From Glandiceps talaboti (taxonomy: Eukaryota > Hemichordata > Enteropneusta > Spengelidae), in assembly GCF_964340395.1 (NCBI RefSeq), contig NC_135567.1, forward strand, positions 11,809,484 through 11,851,983: a DNA stretch of 42,500 bases, written 5' to 3'. A program made the position numbers and the translations under genes. The notes under the pieces were generated by a model. That model was given only the letters and a program-made list of their open reading frames with translations. It searched no databases and had not been told where the DNA came from. Shown here in pieces: positions 1 through 10,029 of the stretch (position 1 is its first letter; each line of letters starts with the position of its first letter).

Positions 1-335
1 CATGTCAGTCCAGGCCAAAGTTAAATGGAACATTCATGATCGCAAACTTTGTAGTTATTCTCTAACTTTCTGTTTTCTGCTGCACGTGGAAACCTACTGG
101 ATTTTCGTTTGAATGGATGTACACTTGTTTGTTTGTTTTTCACATAGTGTATCTTAAGCTCAGTTTTCGAATGAATTTGTTTACATCTTGCAACAACTGT
201 TTGTTTGGCTATTTTTGTTATTGGAATGAATCTTAAACCTTTGCTGATTGCAAATATACATATGTTTGATAGTTTGTGTGTTTAGAGGATTTTGATAAAT
301 TTTAGATTGTTGTTTGCCTCTTTACTTCTGTTTAT

Positions 336-388
336 TGTTTGTTTGTTTGTTTATATTTGTTAGTTTGTTTGTTTGTTTGTTTGTTTGT
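336..388. repeat. (GTTT)n microsatellite
   Basis: Tandem GTTT units, interrupted once near 351-362. The surrounding stretch (1-490) is T-rich unique sequence in which I see no gene. It may be intron or upstream flank of the repeat-domain gene that continues at 2250. Confidence 0.85.
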
Positions 389-490
389 GACACTTCTTTT
401 TTTTCTATTTATACACCTTTCCCTTCTTGTTTTGTATTATTTCGTCTCCTTTTTTTTAATTTGGCTATTTGTTTGTGCTTGCATAAGTGT

Positions 491-958
491 TGAAAATTCG
501 ATGTTTTGAAAGTGGCTAGATGTCTTTATTTACCTCTATTTCTATCGTGTTGTGACATTTGTTTTGTTCTTGGTGATCGCCACCATCCCACATCTGACCC
601 TGTGTAATAGACAATCCCGTTTGAATCTCAACGATCTTGTAAGGTTTCTACAGCCAATCAGTACGCTTCTTTCAAAATCATTGAGGGAGTCTCCGTACTT
701 GTTGACCTGCATGTGTTGTGTAAGGGTTGTTCGGTTTTGTTTTTTAACATCTCCATTGTGCGCAGCTGCCAACGTAACGCTCATCCTGATTGGCTACTCA
801 AAAGCGCGAGATCCTTGAGATTCAAACGGGGGTTGTCTTTTAGACAGGGTTAGATGTGGGATGGCAGCCATCACCCGGAACGAAAAAAATGCCACAACAT
901 GATGGAAATAGGGATAAATAAAGACATCTAGCCGCTTTCACCACATTAGATTTTAATC
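491..958. mobile_element. Foldback / MITE-like inverted-repeat element
   Basis: The left side (507-530, TGAAAGTGGCTAGATGTC and onward) is matched by the reverse complement of 917-940 (TGAAAGCGGCTAGATGTC). The match continues inward through the CCCACATCTGACCCTG-type segment near 588-603 and its counterpart near 843-860, and through paired CCAAT boxes (CCAATCAG near 654; GATTGGCT near 788). The arms are about 200 bp with a short centre, so the whole element can fold into a hairpin. Weak pairing (AAAAT, ATGT) extends outward to about 491 and 958. No transposase is present, so it would be a non-autonomous element. Open frames on both strands inside it are by-products of the palindrome, and the one starting at 552 begins with GTG, not ATG. 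Confidence 0.7.
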
Positions 959-1984
959 AGATTTCACAGCAGGTATGACCACCTAGAGTTCTATAACATA
1001 CCAGTGACTTTACGATATAGGCAAGTAATACTACTATACCAATATTACAGGCCCATTTTTATGTGACATGGGAGATTCCTTTACTATTCAAAGCTGTAAA
1101 ATATTACATCAAAGGCTGAGAGTAACATTAACTTAACAGAGCTAACAAACCCCCAGATCTGCTAGGGGGGGGGGGGAACCCTTAGGACCCCTCACTAGTT
1201 TCATTGTTGTTTTTTTCTTCTTCTTTTTTTTTTTTTGGACAATGCTTAAGTGCTCAACATAAAACCAAATTTATATTTGTCAAATGTCACCAATCTCACA
1301 TTCTGATTGGTTGAGAACTCTGTAGATATGCAGGCGTATTTTTCACAAACAGCCGTAGTTCTTCTTGTTGTATCACTTGATCACTACATGTCCCCTTGTA
1401 AACAAACCTAGCAGACAACTAGAAATCCAGCAATAACTATCATGTCCGATGCCAAATTTATTGACAACTGTACAAAATATCATCGTTGTATACTTTGTAA
1501 GCAGTCTTCGAACTGTAAGTTTCGCGTCACAGGGAAATCGCCATAAATTCAATACAGAATGGCAAAAGTCCAGTGACGATGAACGCATGGGTCGTCACGT
1601 CACGTCATCGTAAACATGAAATCCTAAATTTTATGAAGGATATCAAAATTACCGCCACAGAGTGTGCAGTTTTTGTTTAATTAGACCAACAAAGCATATC
1701 ACGAACATTTCTGTACATTTAATGGAATACAGTATGCAAAACAAAGACGTACTTTTTTCAGCTGAAGGTTATTAGTTTGAATATGTCACTGAGTGATATG
1801 CAAATAGTAAACATTACGTCACATTCCAAAGAAAACGCATTGGATGATAAAGTTAAGTCTGGGATGTATAACCGTATTGCAGTCATCAGAGAGGTGCATG
1901 GCACTACGCTCGACAGTATAATGCGGAAGAGATTTCATTTTGAAATGAAACCGCAATACATTCAAAAATGAATTTGTAGTCGCA
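959..1984. other. Non-coding stretch with homopolymer runs
   Basis: No exon or RNA gene could be supported. It contains a run of 12 G (1165-1176) and a T/TTC-rich tract (1211-1236). A small GACGATGA / TCATCGT inverted repeat lies at about 1575-1612. An open frame at 1777-1971 has no recognisable domain and no flanking splice signals. Confidence 0.5.
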
Positions 1985-1989
1985 GGTGA

Positions 1990-2117
1990 CGTATAAGTAT
2001 GTTATTTTCCAAATACTGTTACACATCTTGCTTCTCGAGGTCATTATTCCGGTATAACGGAAAAATGACCTCTCGCAGTAAGATATTGAACTGTATTTGG
2101 CAAAAACATATAGGTAC
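1990..2117. mobile_element. Short inverted-repeat (MITE-like) element with strong central hairpin
   Basis: The centre is a near-perfect hairpin: GAGGTCATTATTCCG (2037-2051) pairs with CGGAAAAATGACCTC (2058-2072) with one mismatch and a 6-nt loop. Weaker pairing continues outward: TTTTCCAAATAC on the left matches the reverse complement of the GTATTTGGCAAAAA segment near 2093-2106. The stem ends are AGGTCA and TGACCT, which resemble an inverted pair of nuclear-receptor half-sites with a wide spacer; this may be chance. It ends about 130 bp before the first coding exon in the window. Confidence 0.6.
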
Positions 2118-2249
2118 TGTATAACTGGGGAACGGGGTCTTCTGCAGCTCGTTGCCCATCTGATACAGTTATTATCAAATAAATTCACATAGTTTTAAAA
2201 TAGAGAACCTTGAAGATTGCAAACCATGTCTATGACCTTTGTATTTCAG

Positions 2250-2690
2250 ATTTAGATCTCGCCTCAGGGGAATTTACAGTCACTGATCCTTCTTCAATAA
2301 CCTGTACAGTTTCTGCAACACTGACAATTTCTTTCAATCTTGATGTCTGTAATGTCGGTAACCAAGATGCTGAGATTACAGGATTAACGTTTTATTACTC
2401 GACAAGCGTTACTGGTGACAATCCAGTAGAAGTGGGAAGCATTGACTTAAGTGGTACTGGTGAGGAAAACCCGGTACTAGTGAATATTGGTGAATATCAT
2501 CCTTTCGTCGACGAGGATTTTGAACTTACAAATCCGGAAGCCTGTACTGCAACATACACACATCTTTGCGTTGTCATTACATACTCATCACAAGCTGATT
2601 CCAATGGCATAGATGGTGACACTACAACCAATGATGACTCCTGCGTCAGCTTTGATGACCTTCTTCTACCAAGCGACACACATTGTCCAG
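2250..2690 (+). CDS. Extracellular repeat-domain protein, domain exon 1 (alpha type)
   Basis: This exon encodes one complete extracellular domain of a larger protein whose start lies outside the window. The acceptor (CTTTGTATTTCAG) ends at 2249, and the donor after 2690 reads CCAG|GTATGA. Both borders are phase 1 and the 441 nt are open (147 codons). The domain starts DLDLASGEFTV and has six cysteines at residues 19, 34, 99, 107, 132 and 146. Key motifs are NVGN (35-38), FYYS (48-51), THLC (104-107) and TTNDDSC (126-132). The alternating hydrophobic pattern and the N-x-G, Y-x-S and final N-D-x-x-C positions suggest a beta-sandwich like the CARDB or Ig-like folds. This is inferred from pattern, not from a search. 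It is most like the fourth domain exon (7523-7909). The ATG at 2210 lies upstream of the acceptor in the intron and is not a start. Confidence 0.72.
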
Positions 2691-3434
2691 GTATGAAGTT
2701 ATTATTAAGATATTTAATTTTGACATATGAGGTCATTTCAATATGGATTTCTAGTACAGCTATTGTAAATAATTTCTTTGTAACGTAATCAAGAGATGAT
2801 TATACTAACTTAAAGGCATTGTTTCATTATACATGGAGTATTGTATATAACCTCATTATTTGCATTTCTCGAATCAGTTTCTTTAGCTTTTATACATCGC
2901 TGTGGAGACACACCGTTAATCCTCGTAATCGCCACTTGTCTTCACTGCGTTTTCAAACGGTTTAATGTAGCCACACCCCCAAAAGACATTTTATAAACCC
3001 GTATGTTAAATTTACATAATCATTTGTAAATGACATGTAAAATTATCCCATTTCCACAGCATGTGCATGATGATACATTGTTTACATAGCATGTATATTT
3101 GCATAATTTGCTCATTAATAATAAAGGTTTGACGACTTGCCATAGTTAAGTGGAGTGATCACTGTCACTGGCCACGCTATTGGGTGAAAATATTCAAATT
3201 TTCGTCAGTTTTGATAATGTAATAAAAATGAAGGAGACAATGACTAGGAGACCAGCTAGCGATGTATCTCGACAGTGCCGTATTAAAACAGGCTACACTT
3301 TCTTATGATTGAAAGTAAAACAGGGTATCATAATGAACTATATTGACTTTGGGCATTATATGAAATTAATACTTTTAGTCATATATATACATGATTTGCT
3401 GTATGTTAAGGAAATTTTGGCTTTAGCATATCAC

Positions 3435-3436
<2 letters not shown>

Positions 3437-3465
<29 letters not shown>

Positions 3466-3546
3466 TGTATGTATGTATGCCTGCCTGCCTGCCTGTCTGT
3501 CTCTCTGTCTGCCTGCCTCCTTGCATATGTGTGTGTATGTGTGTAT

Positions 3547-3589
<43 letters not shown>

Positions 3590-3595
3590 TGTATG
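3437..3595. repeat. Compound microsatellite (ATGT)n-(CTGC)n-(GT)n
   Basis: ATGT units at 3437-3479, then CTGC/CTGT units to about 3515, then GTGTAT and pure GT to 3595. It lies in the intron between the first two domain exons. The open frames across it give only low-complexity Cys/Tyr/Val or His/Thr peptides and are not coding. The rest of this intron (2691-3436 and 3596-3699) shows no other feature. Confidence 0.95.
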
Positions 3596-3699
3596 ACTTG
3601 TATGTATGTTCGATATGTATAGTCTTGGGGAAATATAAAGTCTTCAATTCCATATATCACATCATCTTACGTGATTGTTGATATCATTATTTTCAACAG

Positions 3700-4104
3700 A
3701 TGACCTGGCAGCGACAACGCTGACGGTGACAGATCCTCCTCCAGCAACTGGAAAGTTTACAGCAGCAGTAGCTACCTCTACTACCTTTGACGTTGCTTAC
3801 ACAGTGCTTGGTACAGTGACCCCTACTGATGTAACAATATACTTCAGTAATACTGATGGTTCGATTACATCAACGAAAGTAACTGCTGGTGGTGGCAGTG
3901 AACCAGATGGGAACCCTGTATCGTCTGCAGGCTCATACGTAGGTCTCACAGCATCTCTGATGATAGATACGGCCAATTGTGACGACTACACACACCTGTG
4001 TGTTCTCGTTGGTTTGTCCGAGGATGATGGTGATCCATCCAATGATGAAGTATGCATCGTTTTCGGAACGCAGCCTGACCAAGCTGGAACAAAAGAATGT
4101 GTTG
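3700..4104 (+). CDS. Extracellular repeat-domain protein, domain exon 2 (beta type)
   Basis: Second domain exon of the same gene. The acceptor (ATTTTCAACAG) ends at 3699, and the donor after 4104 is GTTG|GTAAGA. Borders are phase 1 at both ends, so the exon can be added or skipped without breaking the frame. Its 135 codons start DDLAATTLTV. It has four cysteines, at residues 94, 101, 119 and 134, in the motifs NCDDYTHLC, NDEVC and TKECV. The two N-terminal cysteines of the alpha-type domains are missing, so the domain probably has one disulfide fewer. VTIYFSNTDG (45-54) is shared almost exactly with the next domain exon, which points to tandem exon duplication. The function of the protein is unknown; cell-surface adhesion or ligand binding would suit the architecture. 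Confidence 0.75.
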
Positions 4105-4729
4105 GTAAGAACAGGTTTAGAGGAATTTGTGTTATTTCATTCTAACATTATCCTGTATGCGAATATATTTTCACACCTTTAATTCAAAAGTTGAAAAAAC
4201 AGGTTAACTAAATAACTTAAATAACGTCAAATGAACTATTTATTCCTTGTTTGTCGTGGCACAATTTCTGACATTGACAATCACCTACAATACTATAAAA
4301 AGGAACCTAAGCCAACAGCGTTGTCTCTCTAGGAAGTTGTTTGCTGGCTTAACAATCTACTTTCTTTATGGAAAAGCGAAAGGAGAGCCTTCAACTGAAT
4401 CCCAGCCCTTGGATCCCCCTCCCCCTTTTTCTCGGTCGTAAGTATTGATGACTCCCTAGTCAGAATGTAACTGAAGGGTACTTTGCAGATTACATTACGT
4501 TTGTATTACCACTGATCATACTACGATTAATAAGTGTAGCTTTGATGAACCAAAGTCTTTCTTTCTCTAGATGAACCTTAACAATAGACTCAGAACCTGT
4601 GAGTCACCACTTTCATATGACACGACATTGTTTCTTAGGTTTTATTAGAGTCAGTATTACGTCAAATTATGTTTTAGGCGGCAAACTGAACACAATATTT
4701 TTCTTTTCTATTTATATGATTTTCATCAG
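4105..4729. other. Intron between domain exons 2 and 3
   Basis: No coding sequence or RNA gene seen. A TATA-like CTATAAAAAGG occurs at 4293-4303, but no start codon followed by a useful open frame is found, so it is probably chance. Confidence 0.6.
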
Positions 4730-5137
4730 ATGATATAGCAGCTACAAAGCTCACAGTGAAAACACCGGATCCAACAACAGGAGGATATACTGCAGGAGAG
4801 GCAACCGCCACGATCTTTGACCTAGAGTATACAGTACACCATGGTACGTTAGCCCCAACAAGTGTAAAGATATACTTCAGTAATGAAGATGGTACCACTG
4901 CAACTGTCTCAGAAACTGCAACCGGTGAGAACGCGCCAGATGGAAGTGATGTTACTACTAGTGGCAAATATGAAGATCTTGCTGCAACACTAACAATTGA
5001 TACAGCTAATTGCGACATATACATTCAGCTATGTGCTGAAATCGTGTTAGTTACACCTGATGGTGATCCATCAAATGATAAAGTTTGCATTCCATTTGGA
5101 ACAGCTGAAAATCAAGCCGGAACAAAAATCTGCCCTG
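4730..5137 (+). CDS. Extracellular repeat-domain protein, domain exon 3 (beta type)
   Basis: Third domain exon. The acceptor (GATTTTCATCAG) ends at 4729, and the donor after 5137 is CCTG|GTAAGA. It has 136 codons and phase 1 borders. It starts DDIAATKLTV and carries four cysteines at residues 95, 102, 120 and 135 (NCDIYIQLC, NDKVC, TKICP). It is clearly the closest relative of the previous exon: both share KxTV or TVTDP-like starts, IYFSNxDG, LxIDTANCD, DGDPSND and NQAGTK or DQAGTK. The coding frame runs from the splice site. The first in-frame ATG-like position is a GTG at 4756, which is not a start in a eukaryote. Confidence 0.75.
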
Positions 5138-5366
5138 GTAAGAATGCTTTATGTACTTTATGTTGATATGTTCATTGTTGTATATTTTACATACCGTTAT
5201 CGCCGTTGTGTAACCCAAGCTGTCCCTTATTTACAAGATTTTCATCTCACAGTTTCCCCTGGGTAGCATAACATATACTACGGCACATGTGTAGTGACCA
5301 CGAGTTCATGAGTGTAAAGTATGTTGCGAGCATGCACTTACACAGTGTGTAGTATACATATTTTTT

Positions 5367-5369
5367 TGT

Positions 5370-5432
<63 letters not shown>

Positions 5433-5433
5433 T
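5367..5433. repeat. (TTTA)n microsatellite
   Basis: About 17 TTTA units within the 2.4-kb intron between domain exons 3 and 4. The open frame across it encodes only a Leu/Phe/Ile/Tyr repeat and is not coding. Confidence 0.95.
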
Positions 5434-5774
5434 GTCAGACTCCTGTGCCAGGTGCCTGTGGTTACATGTATGTTGGTCACGGCGTATACGCAATATGAAT
5501 TTACAAGTTCTTAAGCAAAAATAATGTATGCGTCACATTAACATTGTTATAATAATCCTATAACGATATCTTAATCAATATAATGCACAAATTACGATGC
5601 TGCCAATATCTTTAAAAATACAACACAATAACATATTGGCAGTATACTGCTGTCCTCCATATGGTTGTCAAATGGGTAATCGATTTATTTTGGATATTTG
5701 ATAGTTAGGAGACAATTGTACTATGCTTTCCTTCTTGTCAAAACTACGTGAAATAATATCGAATAAATCCGTGC

Positions 5775-5846
5775 TTGTAACTCAATAGATCTAAAAAGCT
5801 TACAGTTGTGTAATAATTACTGCTTTTACAATTTATTGAGTTACAA
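5775..5846. repeat. Perfect 13-bp inverted repeat (hairpin)
   Basis: TTGTAACTCAATA (5775-5787) and TATTGAGTTACAA (5834-5846) are exact reverse complements around a 46-nt AT-rich loop. It is intronic. It could be a remnant of a small transposable element; nothing else ties it to a function. Confidence 0.6.
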
Positions 5847-5937
5847 ATAAAGGTTTAGTATATGCTGTTTCCAATTATTTTACCGAGTATAAAATCACAG
5901 TAGACTTATTTTATGAGAATAAATACCCATTTGTCCA

Positions 5938-6195
5938 TACACTATACGAAAAGTCATATTTGACCATGTATTTTCAACGGGGTAAATCTTGAGCAGAGGA
6001 TATAAATGTGGTGAGTATGAGACGAAGTTCCACCTTGACTTAATTTACCCCAATGATCTCTCCCCGGGGGCTGTTGACAGTCAAACGTGTTACTGCGTCT
6101 CATACTACCCCTGGACAGAGATGGTGGTTAGGTGGGTCACTAGTAGCCTAGGGTAAACGTTGGGTAAAGGTGGGTAAATTGGACTTTTCGTGTAG
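5938..6195. mobile_element. Diverged foldback element in intron
   Basis: CCATACACTATACGAAAAGTC on the left (from about 5935) matches the reverse complement of the GGACTTTTCGTGTAGCGGTATAAC segment at 6180-6204. Nearer the centre, AGTATGAGACGAAG (about 6014-6027) matches the reverse complement of the GCGTCTCATACTACC segment at 6093-6107. Arms of about 100 bp with gaps surround a CCCCGGGGG centre. No protein is encoded, so I read it as a non-autonomous inverted-repeat element. Confidence 0.5.
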
Positions 6196-6204
6196 CGGTA
6201 TAAC

Positions 6205-7522
6205 CAATTCAACTGACATTTGTGACACATATTGCTGTCGAAATGTACAATCCCTTCAGAGGGTCAAATTGTCACGGCTGAGCTTTAATGTAAAATCTAT
6301 AACGCCACTTGATTGGTACGACATCATTTACCTTATAATGATAGTATGTTTGGTGTCAATTCAGACATATTGCTAAGGGTGAATCAAGGTTGAGTTATGC
6401 TATGTTGTATTAAATTGGTATGACACTGCTCAGCCGCGTGATTCATATAAACACTGCCTGAGATTAAGACTGGAGTAAAACCATCGTCTCGGAGTTTGGC
6501 TTAAATATGGTAGTATTGCATAAAATGAAATGAATAAAAACCTAAATTTGAGTCGAATGTTTGTACAAATACTATGTCATGTGCACTGTATCTTTAACCA
6601 GCTGGCTATCACAGTAAAATATATATGAATCACTTCACAGTGTATATCAAGTATTTAACATCTGTACAGATTTTCTGTGTATGGGTCGAATTAATTATTT
6701 ATCCTTGTTAATATTGAGTGACGCATGTAAGTTAAACACAGGCCACCTATCGGGTCGCCACAGGTCAGCCAGGGTCCCCTAGTATTGAAGATCTGACTAG
6801 GTCAGTCCCATCCAGAGATAATACCCGAGATTAAGCAAATATCTGTTTATTTATCTACTTCATAGCTTAATACATGTAAACTGTTTTGCTTCAAAGTGAA
6901 CTGGAATAGCATATAAATAGAGAACGACTTTACATAATTAATATTAGGCATATATAGTCATATTTGAAAAAAAAATGGAATTGTAAAATGATTCGTTTGT
7001 TTCTGCTTTGGAACAAATTTTAATTGAAAAGTTTACTTTTATACAATTATTTTGAATTTCTCAAGTTTTCAACTTTCCCCTGTTTGACAGGTGTATCTGA
7101 AAAAATGTAGCTATTTGCTAATGTATAAACAGGCACCACCTGTGTTGACTACAAAATATTTCGGGTTACAGAGTTCTGATACACATAGATTGTTAATATA
7201 AACGACGCAATCGATTACAGTCAACACTTAATGGAAGCCACAGCATATGTGTCCGCTACTTCGATAGATATCTCCAGGGACCGCAAGATAATGTTTCTGT
7301 AAAAGTCTGTAAAAACAACAGTGGTTTCAACGACGATGCACTATCCGTATATACAGGCCTGGGGATTATCACAGGGGCAGTAGTAGTACTATTAGCGAAA
7401 ACGACGTCAACCTTTGAAAAATAACTAACATGACTCTGGAAAGATCATTTTTCACCCATTTCTGTTTACTGCATCCATGATTATTTGCATTTGACTTGAT
7501 ATTAATATGTTTGTATACACAG
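6205..7522. other. Intron sequence without recognised features
   Basis: AT-rich unique DNA upstream of domain exon 4. I looked for a further domain exon, meaning a phase-1 acceptor followed by D-x-L-A and a THLC-like motif, and did not find one. Confidence 0.5.
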
Positions 7523-7909
7523 ATCTCGCCTCTGGTAAATTTGCCATCATTGATCCAACAACTGTAGACTGTACGACTGAAACTAGTATTACATTCGATC
7601 TCCATGTGTGCGATGCAGAGGGTATCGGTGGTAAGGTAACTGACATCGAAATCCATTATTCGGACGCAGCAACTTTAAGTGATAGTAGTACAGCCGATGG
7701 GAAGGTAGATTTAACTACACCTGTGGACGTAACGGCTGGAGGGTATCATGACTTTTCTCAAGAAATAGCCACCATTACACCACCCGCTGATTGCACAGGC
7801 ATCACTCACATATGTTCCGTTATCGTGGTCGAGGGTGACGATATACCTACCAACGATGATTCATGTGTGGTGGTCGACCTCTCCGCAGTTAGTACAGAGC
7901 ATTGTTCTG
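7523..7909 (+). CDS. Extracellular repeat-domain protein, domain exon 4 (alpha type)
   Basis: Last large domain exon. The acceptor (TTGTATACACAG) ends at 7522, and the donor after 7909 is TCTG|GTAAGG. It has 129 codons and phase 1 borders. It starts DLASGKFAIIDP and has six cysteines at residues 17, 30, 91, 98, 115 and 128, spaced as in the first domain exon. Shared motifs are VC-D-x-x-G, YHDF or YHPF, THIC or THLC, and TNDDSC. The domain order across the gene is therefore alpha-beta-beta-alpha. The extra cysteine pair (17 and 30) would allow a disulfide near the N-terminal edge of the fold; this is inferred. Confidence 0.74.
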
Positions 7910-8906
7910 GTAAGGAATTATGTCTTCTTTAACTTAGGTGTTATAACTTGCACCACTATAATAGTAACTACCCTAGCCTGTTTAAACCGCTGTCGACATT
8001 CAACACCATCGGGCTAGGAGGTACATGACCATCTAACTATGGGTCTCAAAATCACAGTAAACATGTTATAACTACCAGGGAATGGCTACAGTGGTCAGAG
8101 TTACAACCCTCGATTCATTATTAGGCCAAGGCAAATCGTTTGATTCCACTAGCAGGAACCCCCCCCCCCCCCGGGTTGTCACTACTGACCATTACCCTTG
8201 TTTACGTATCCCAAAAAGAGAAAATAATAATAATGACATTGTGAAATCTCGCGAGGAATAGTGGATGGGGAAACTTGAAAAGAAAATGCAAAACTGTTCT
8301 TGAACTCTGTAATAGCTGGGCATCTAGTAAGAAAAACAAATAACACAGAGACCATATGGAAAACAACTTAAAACATAACTAACTGAGCTAGACACTTTAG
8401 GACTTACATTGATTGAATGGAGTAAGCAATGCAACGACTCCATGCAAAGACAAAACTAGGTAAAAACAACAAGATCACTGATACAACAACAATGGGAACA
8501 TCTTATGACGACACGTAGTTAGTGTGACGCTCATACCAGATTCTTTATATCTTTGAAAGTTAATCATATCATAAAATAACCACCGAGACGTCCATGGACT
8601 ATTACTACTAGCATATTGTTGATCCACGTGTTTATCCATCCCTGTTTTTATCTTTACAATGTAAGCCATCAATTCACTGTTGCTATGGACATAGTCATTT
8701 TGCCAGGCATTTATGTGTTCACTTTTAGATGTTTATTCACTCGCCTACTCATCCCAGTTATTTGTGTATGTCATTACATAAATACACATTTTACATTTCT
8801 TTCATTTAACTGTAGCCTCACTGCTAATCTAATCTTCCTTAGTGTAAAATTCATTTGTTTTTGGAATCAATGTATATAACTTGTCTTTACTTTTCTTTGT
8901 TTGCAG
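7910..8906. other. Intron with a poly-C run
   Basis: No exon or RNA gene supported. A run of 14 C lies at 8159-8172. A small open frame at 8616-8879 has no coding features beyond lacking stops. Confidence 0.55.
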
Positions 8907-8930
8907 AAGACCCTGAAGATCCTGAATCTG
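8907..8930 (+). CDS. Acidic linker micro-exon (8 codons)
   Basis: A strong acceptor (TTTTCTTTGTTTGCAG) ends at 8906 and a consensus donor (CTG|GTAAGT) follows 8930. With phase 1 at both ends it reads EDPEDPES, a short acidic linker. Its phase matches the domain exon before and the C-terminal exon after, which is the main support for so short an exon. It would form the stalk between the last domain and the C-terminal hydrophobic tail. It may be alternatively spliced, since skipping it keeps the frame. Confidence 0.6.
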
Positions 8931-9142
8931 GTAAGTGTCATGAAACGGTACATTTTGCAAAATGGTGTAGATATGTATAATATTATATTGGATGTAATAC
9001 CGGTGATGTATACATCCTTAAAGGTTATAGACTGCCTTAAAATATTTGAAACTAAAATGTATGATACACTGTATCAAAGAAAGGAACCTGATATTTTCCA
9101 GTATTTCATCAAACTATATGTTTACTTTTTGTGTTTATTCAG

Positions 9143-9222
9143 GTGCTGTGTCCAGTTTTCTGATTGGAATTCGTTATCTTGTTGCCATGGTAATGATAAC
9201 CTGTATGACTATCCTGCTGTAA
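9143..9222 (+). CDS. C-terminal hydrophobic tail, probable GPI-anchor signal, stop codon
   Basis: The acceptor (TTTGTGTTTATTCAG) ends at 9142. In phase 1 the exon reads GAVSSFLIGIRY followed by LVAMVMITCMTILL and TAA (9220-9222). Small residues (S-G-A from the junction with the previous exon), a short spacer and about 20 mostly hydrophobic residues running to the very end fit a GPI-attachment signal. A single-pass membrane anchor with no cytoplasmic tail is the alternative. The TAA is 7 nt before a consensus donor (AAAAG|GTAAGA, after 9229), so any 3'-UTR intron here would not trigger nonsense-mediated decay. With the upstream exons the fragment encodes 581 residues. Confidence 0.65.
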
Positions 9223-9784
9223 ACAAAAGGTAAGATCGATTTTAAGGACATTGTCAGATTTAAACGTTCTCCTCAAATGTGTTATTTCTTTGTCATGTAA
9301 AAAAGTATTTCATAAGCAAAAACACTTTATCTTTAATAATTACCATCTTATCGAAGAACTTGCATAAATGTCACTTACTGATATTGCTGCAGGTGTGCCG
9401 TTATGTGTACATGCCTGTAGTCCCCGAGAATATCCTGTAAAGCATACCTCACACCCTCATATTTGATGATACAAATAGTAACTTGTTGTTTGATAAGGCA
9501 TATTATGCTAACTGAGGAAGTTCAACTCCTAACACTGATTCATGACTTTCACGGAGAAGAAAGTTGGAGCAATCATATGACGTGGTTTTTTGTGGCACCA
9601 TATCTACATTACAACATCCGTATTTAACATTTAGATATACAGTCAGGTGGTGACTTACGATATATTTTGCCTTGATATCCTAGGATAAAGAATATTGATT
9701 CTCAACATCGGATTGTATTTATAGATTGGGACTATTTCACTCGTTCCTTATGTACAACATTCTTTTTATTTGATTTCTCTCCAG

Positions 9785-9965
9785 ATTGCCCTACTTCTAC
9801 CGACTTGTACACTTGTATGTTCTGCATCTGGTGAAAAACTGAAGATATATCCATGGAAACATATACGAATAATCAACAGGAACATAGATAGAATATTCAC
9901 ATCACCACAACAGCACCCCCACCCCCACCCAAACTCCACCTCAAAACTCAACAGTCAAATGTAAT
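9785..9965 (+). other. Candidate 3'-UTR exon or alternative last exon
   Basis: The acceptor ending at 9784 is very strong (ATTTGATTTCTCTCCAG) and can pair with the donor after 9229. Joined that way the exon is 3' UTR. If it is joined instead to one of the phase-1 exons (for example after 8930), it reads DCPTSTDLYTCMFCIW and a TGA (9833-9835), giving a C-terminus without the hydrophobic tail. I did not find a clear AATAAA nearby, so the right end is a guess. A CCCCCAC-rich tract lies at 9916-9931. Confidence 0.35.
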
Positions 9966-10029
9966 AATGAGTAATTTGGTATTGGTACAAATATATCAAT
10001 TTGAAAACTCCAACGATATCTAACTTTAA

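Noticed and set aside
552-818. Secreted-protein-like open frame (hydrophobic start, then Cys)
   Set aside because: It begins with GTG, lies inside the foldback element and overlaps an equally long frame on the other strand.
4293-4303. TATA box in the intron between domain exons 2 and 3
   Set aside because: CTATAAAAAGG matches well, but no initiator, start codon or donor follows in the expected places.
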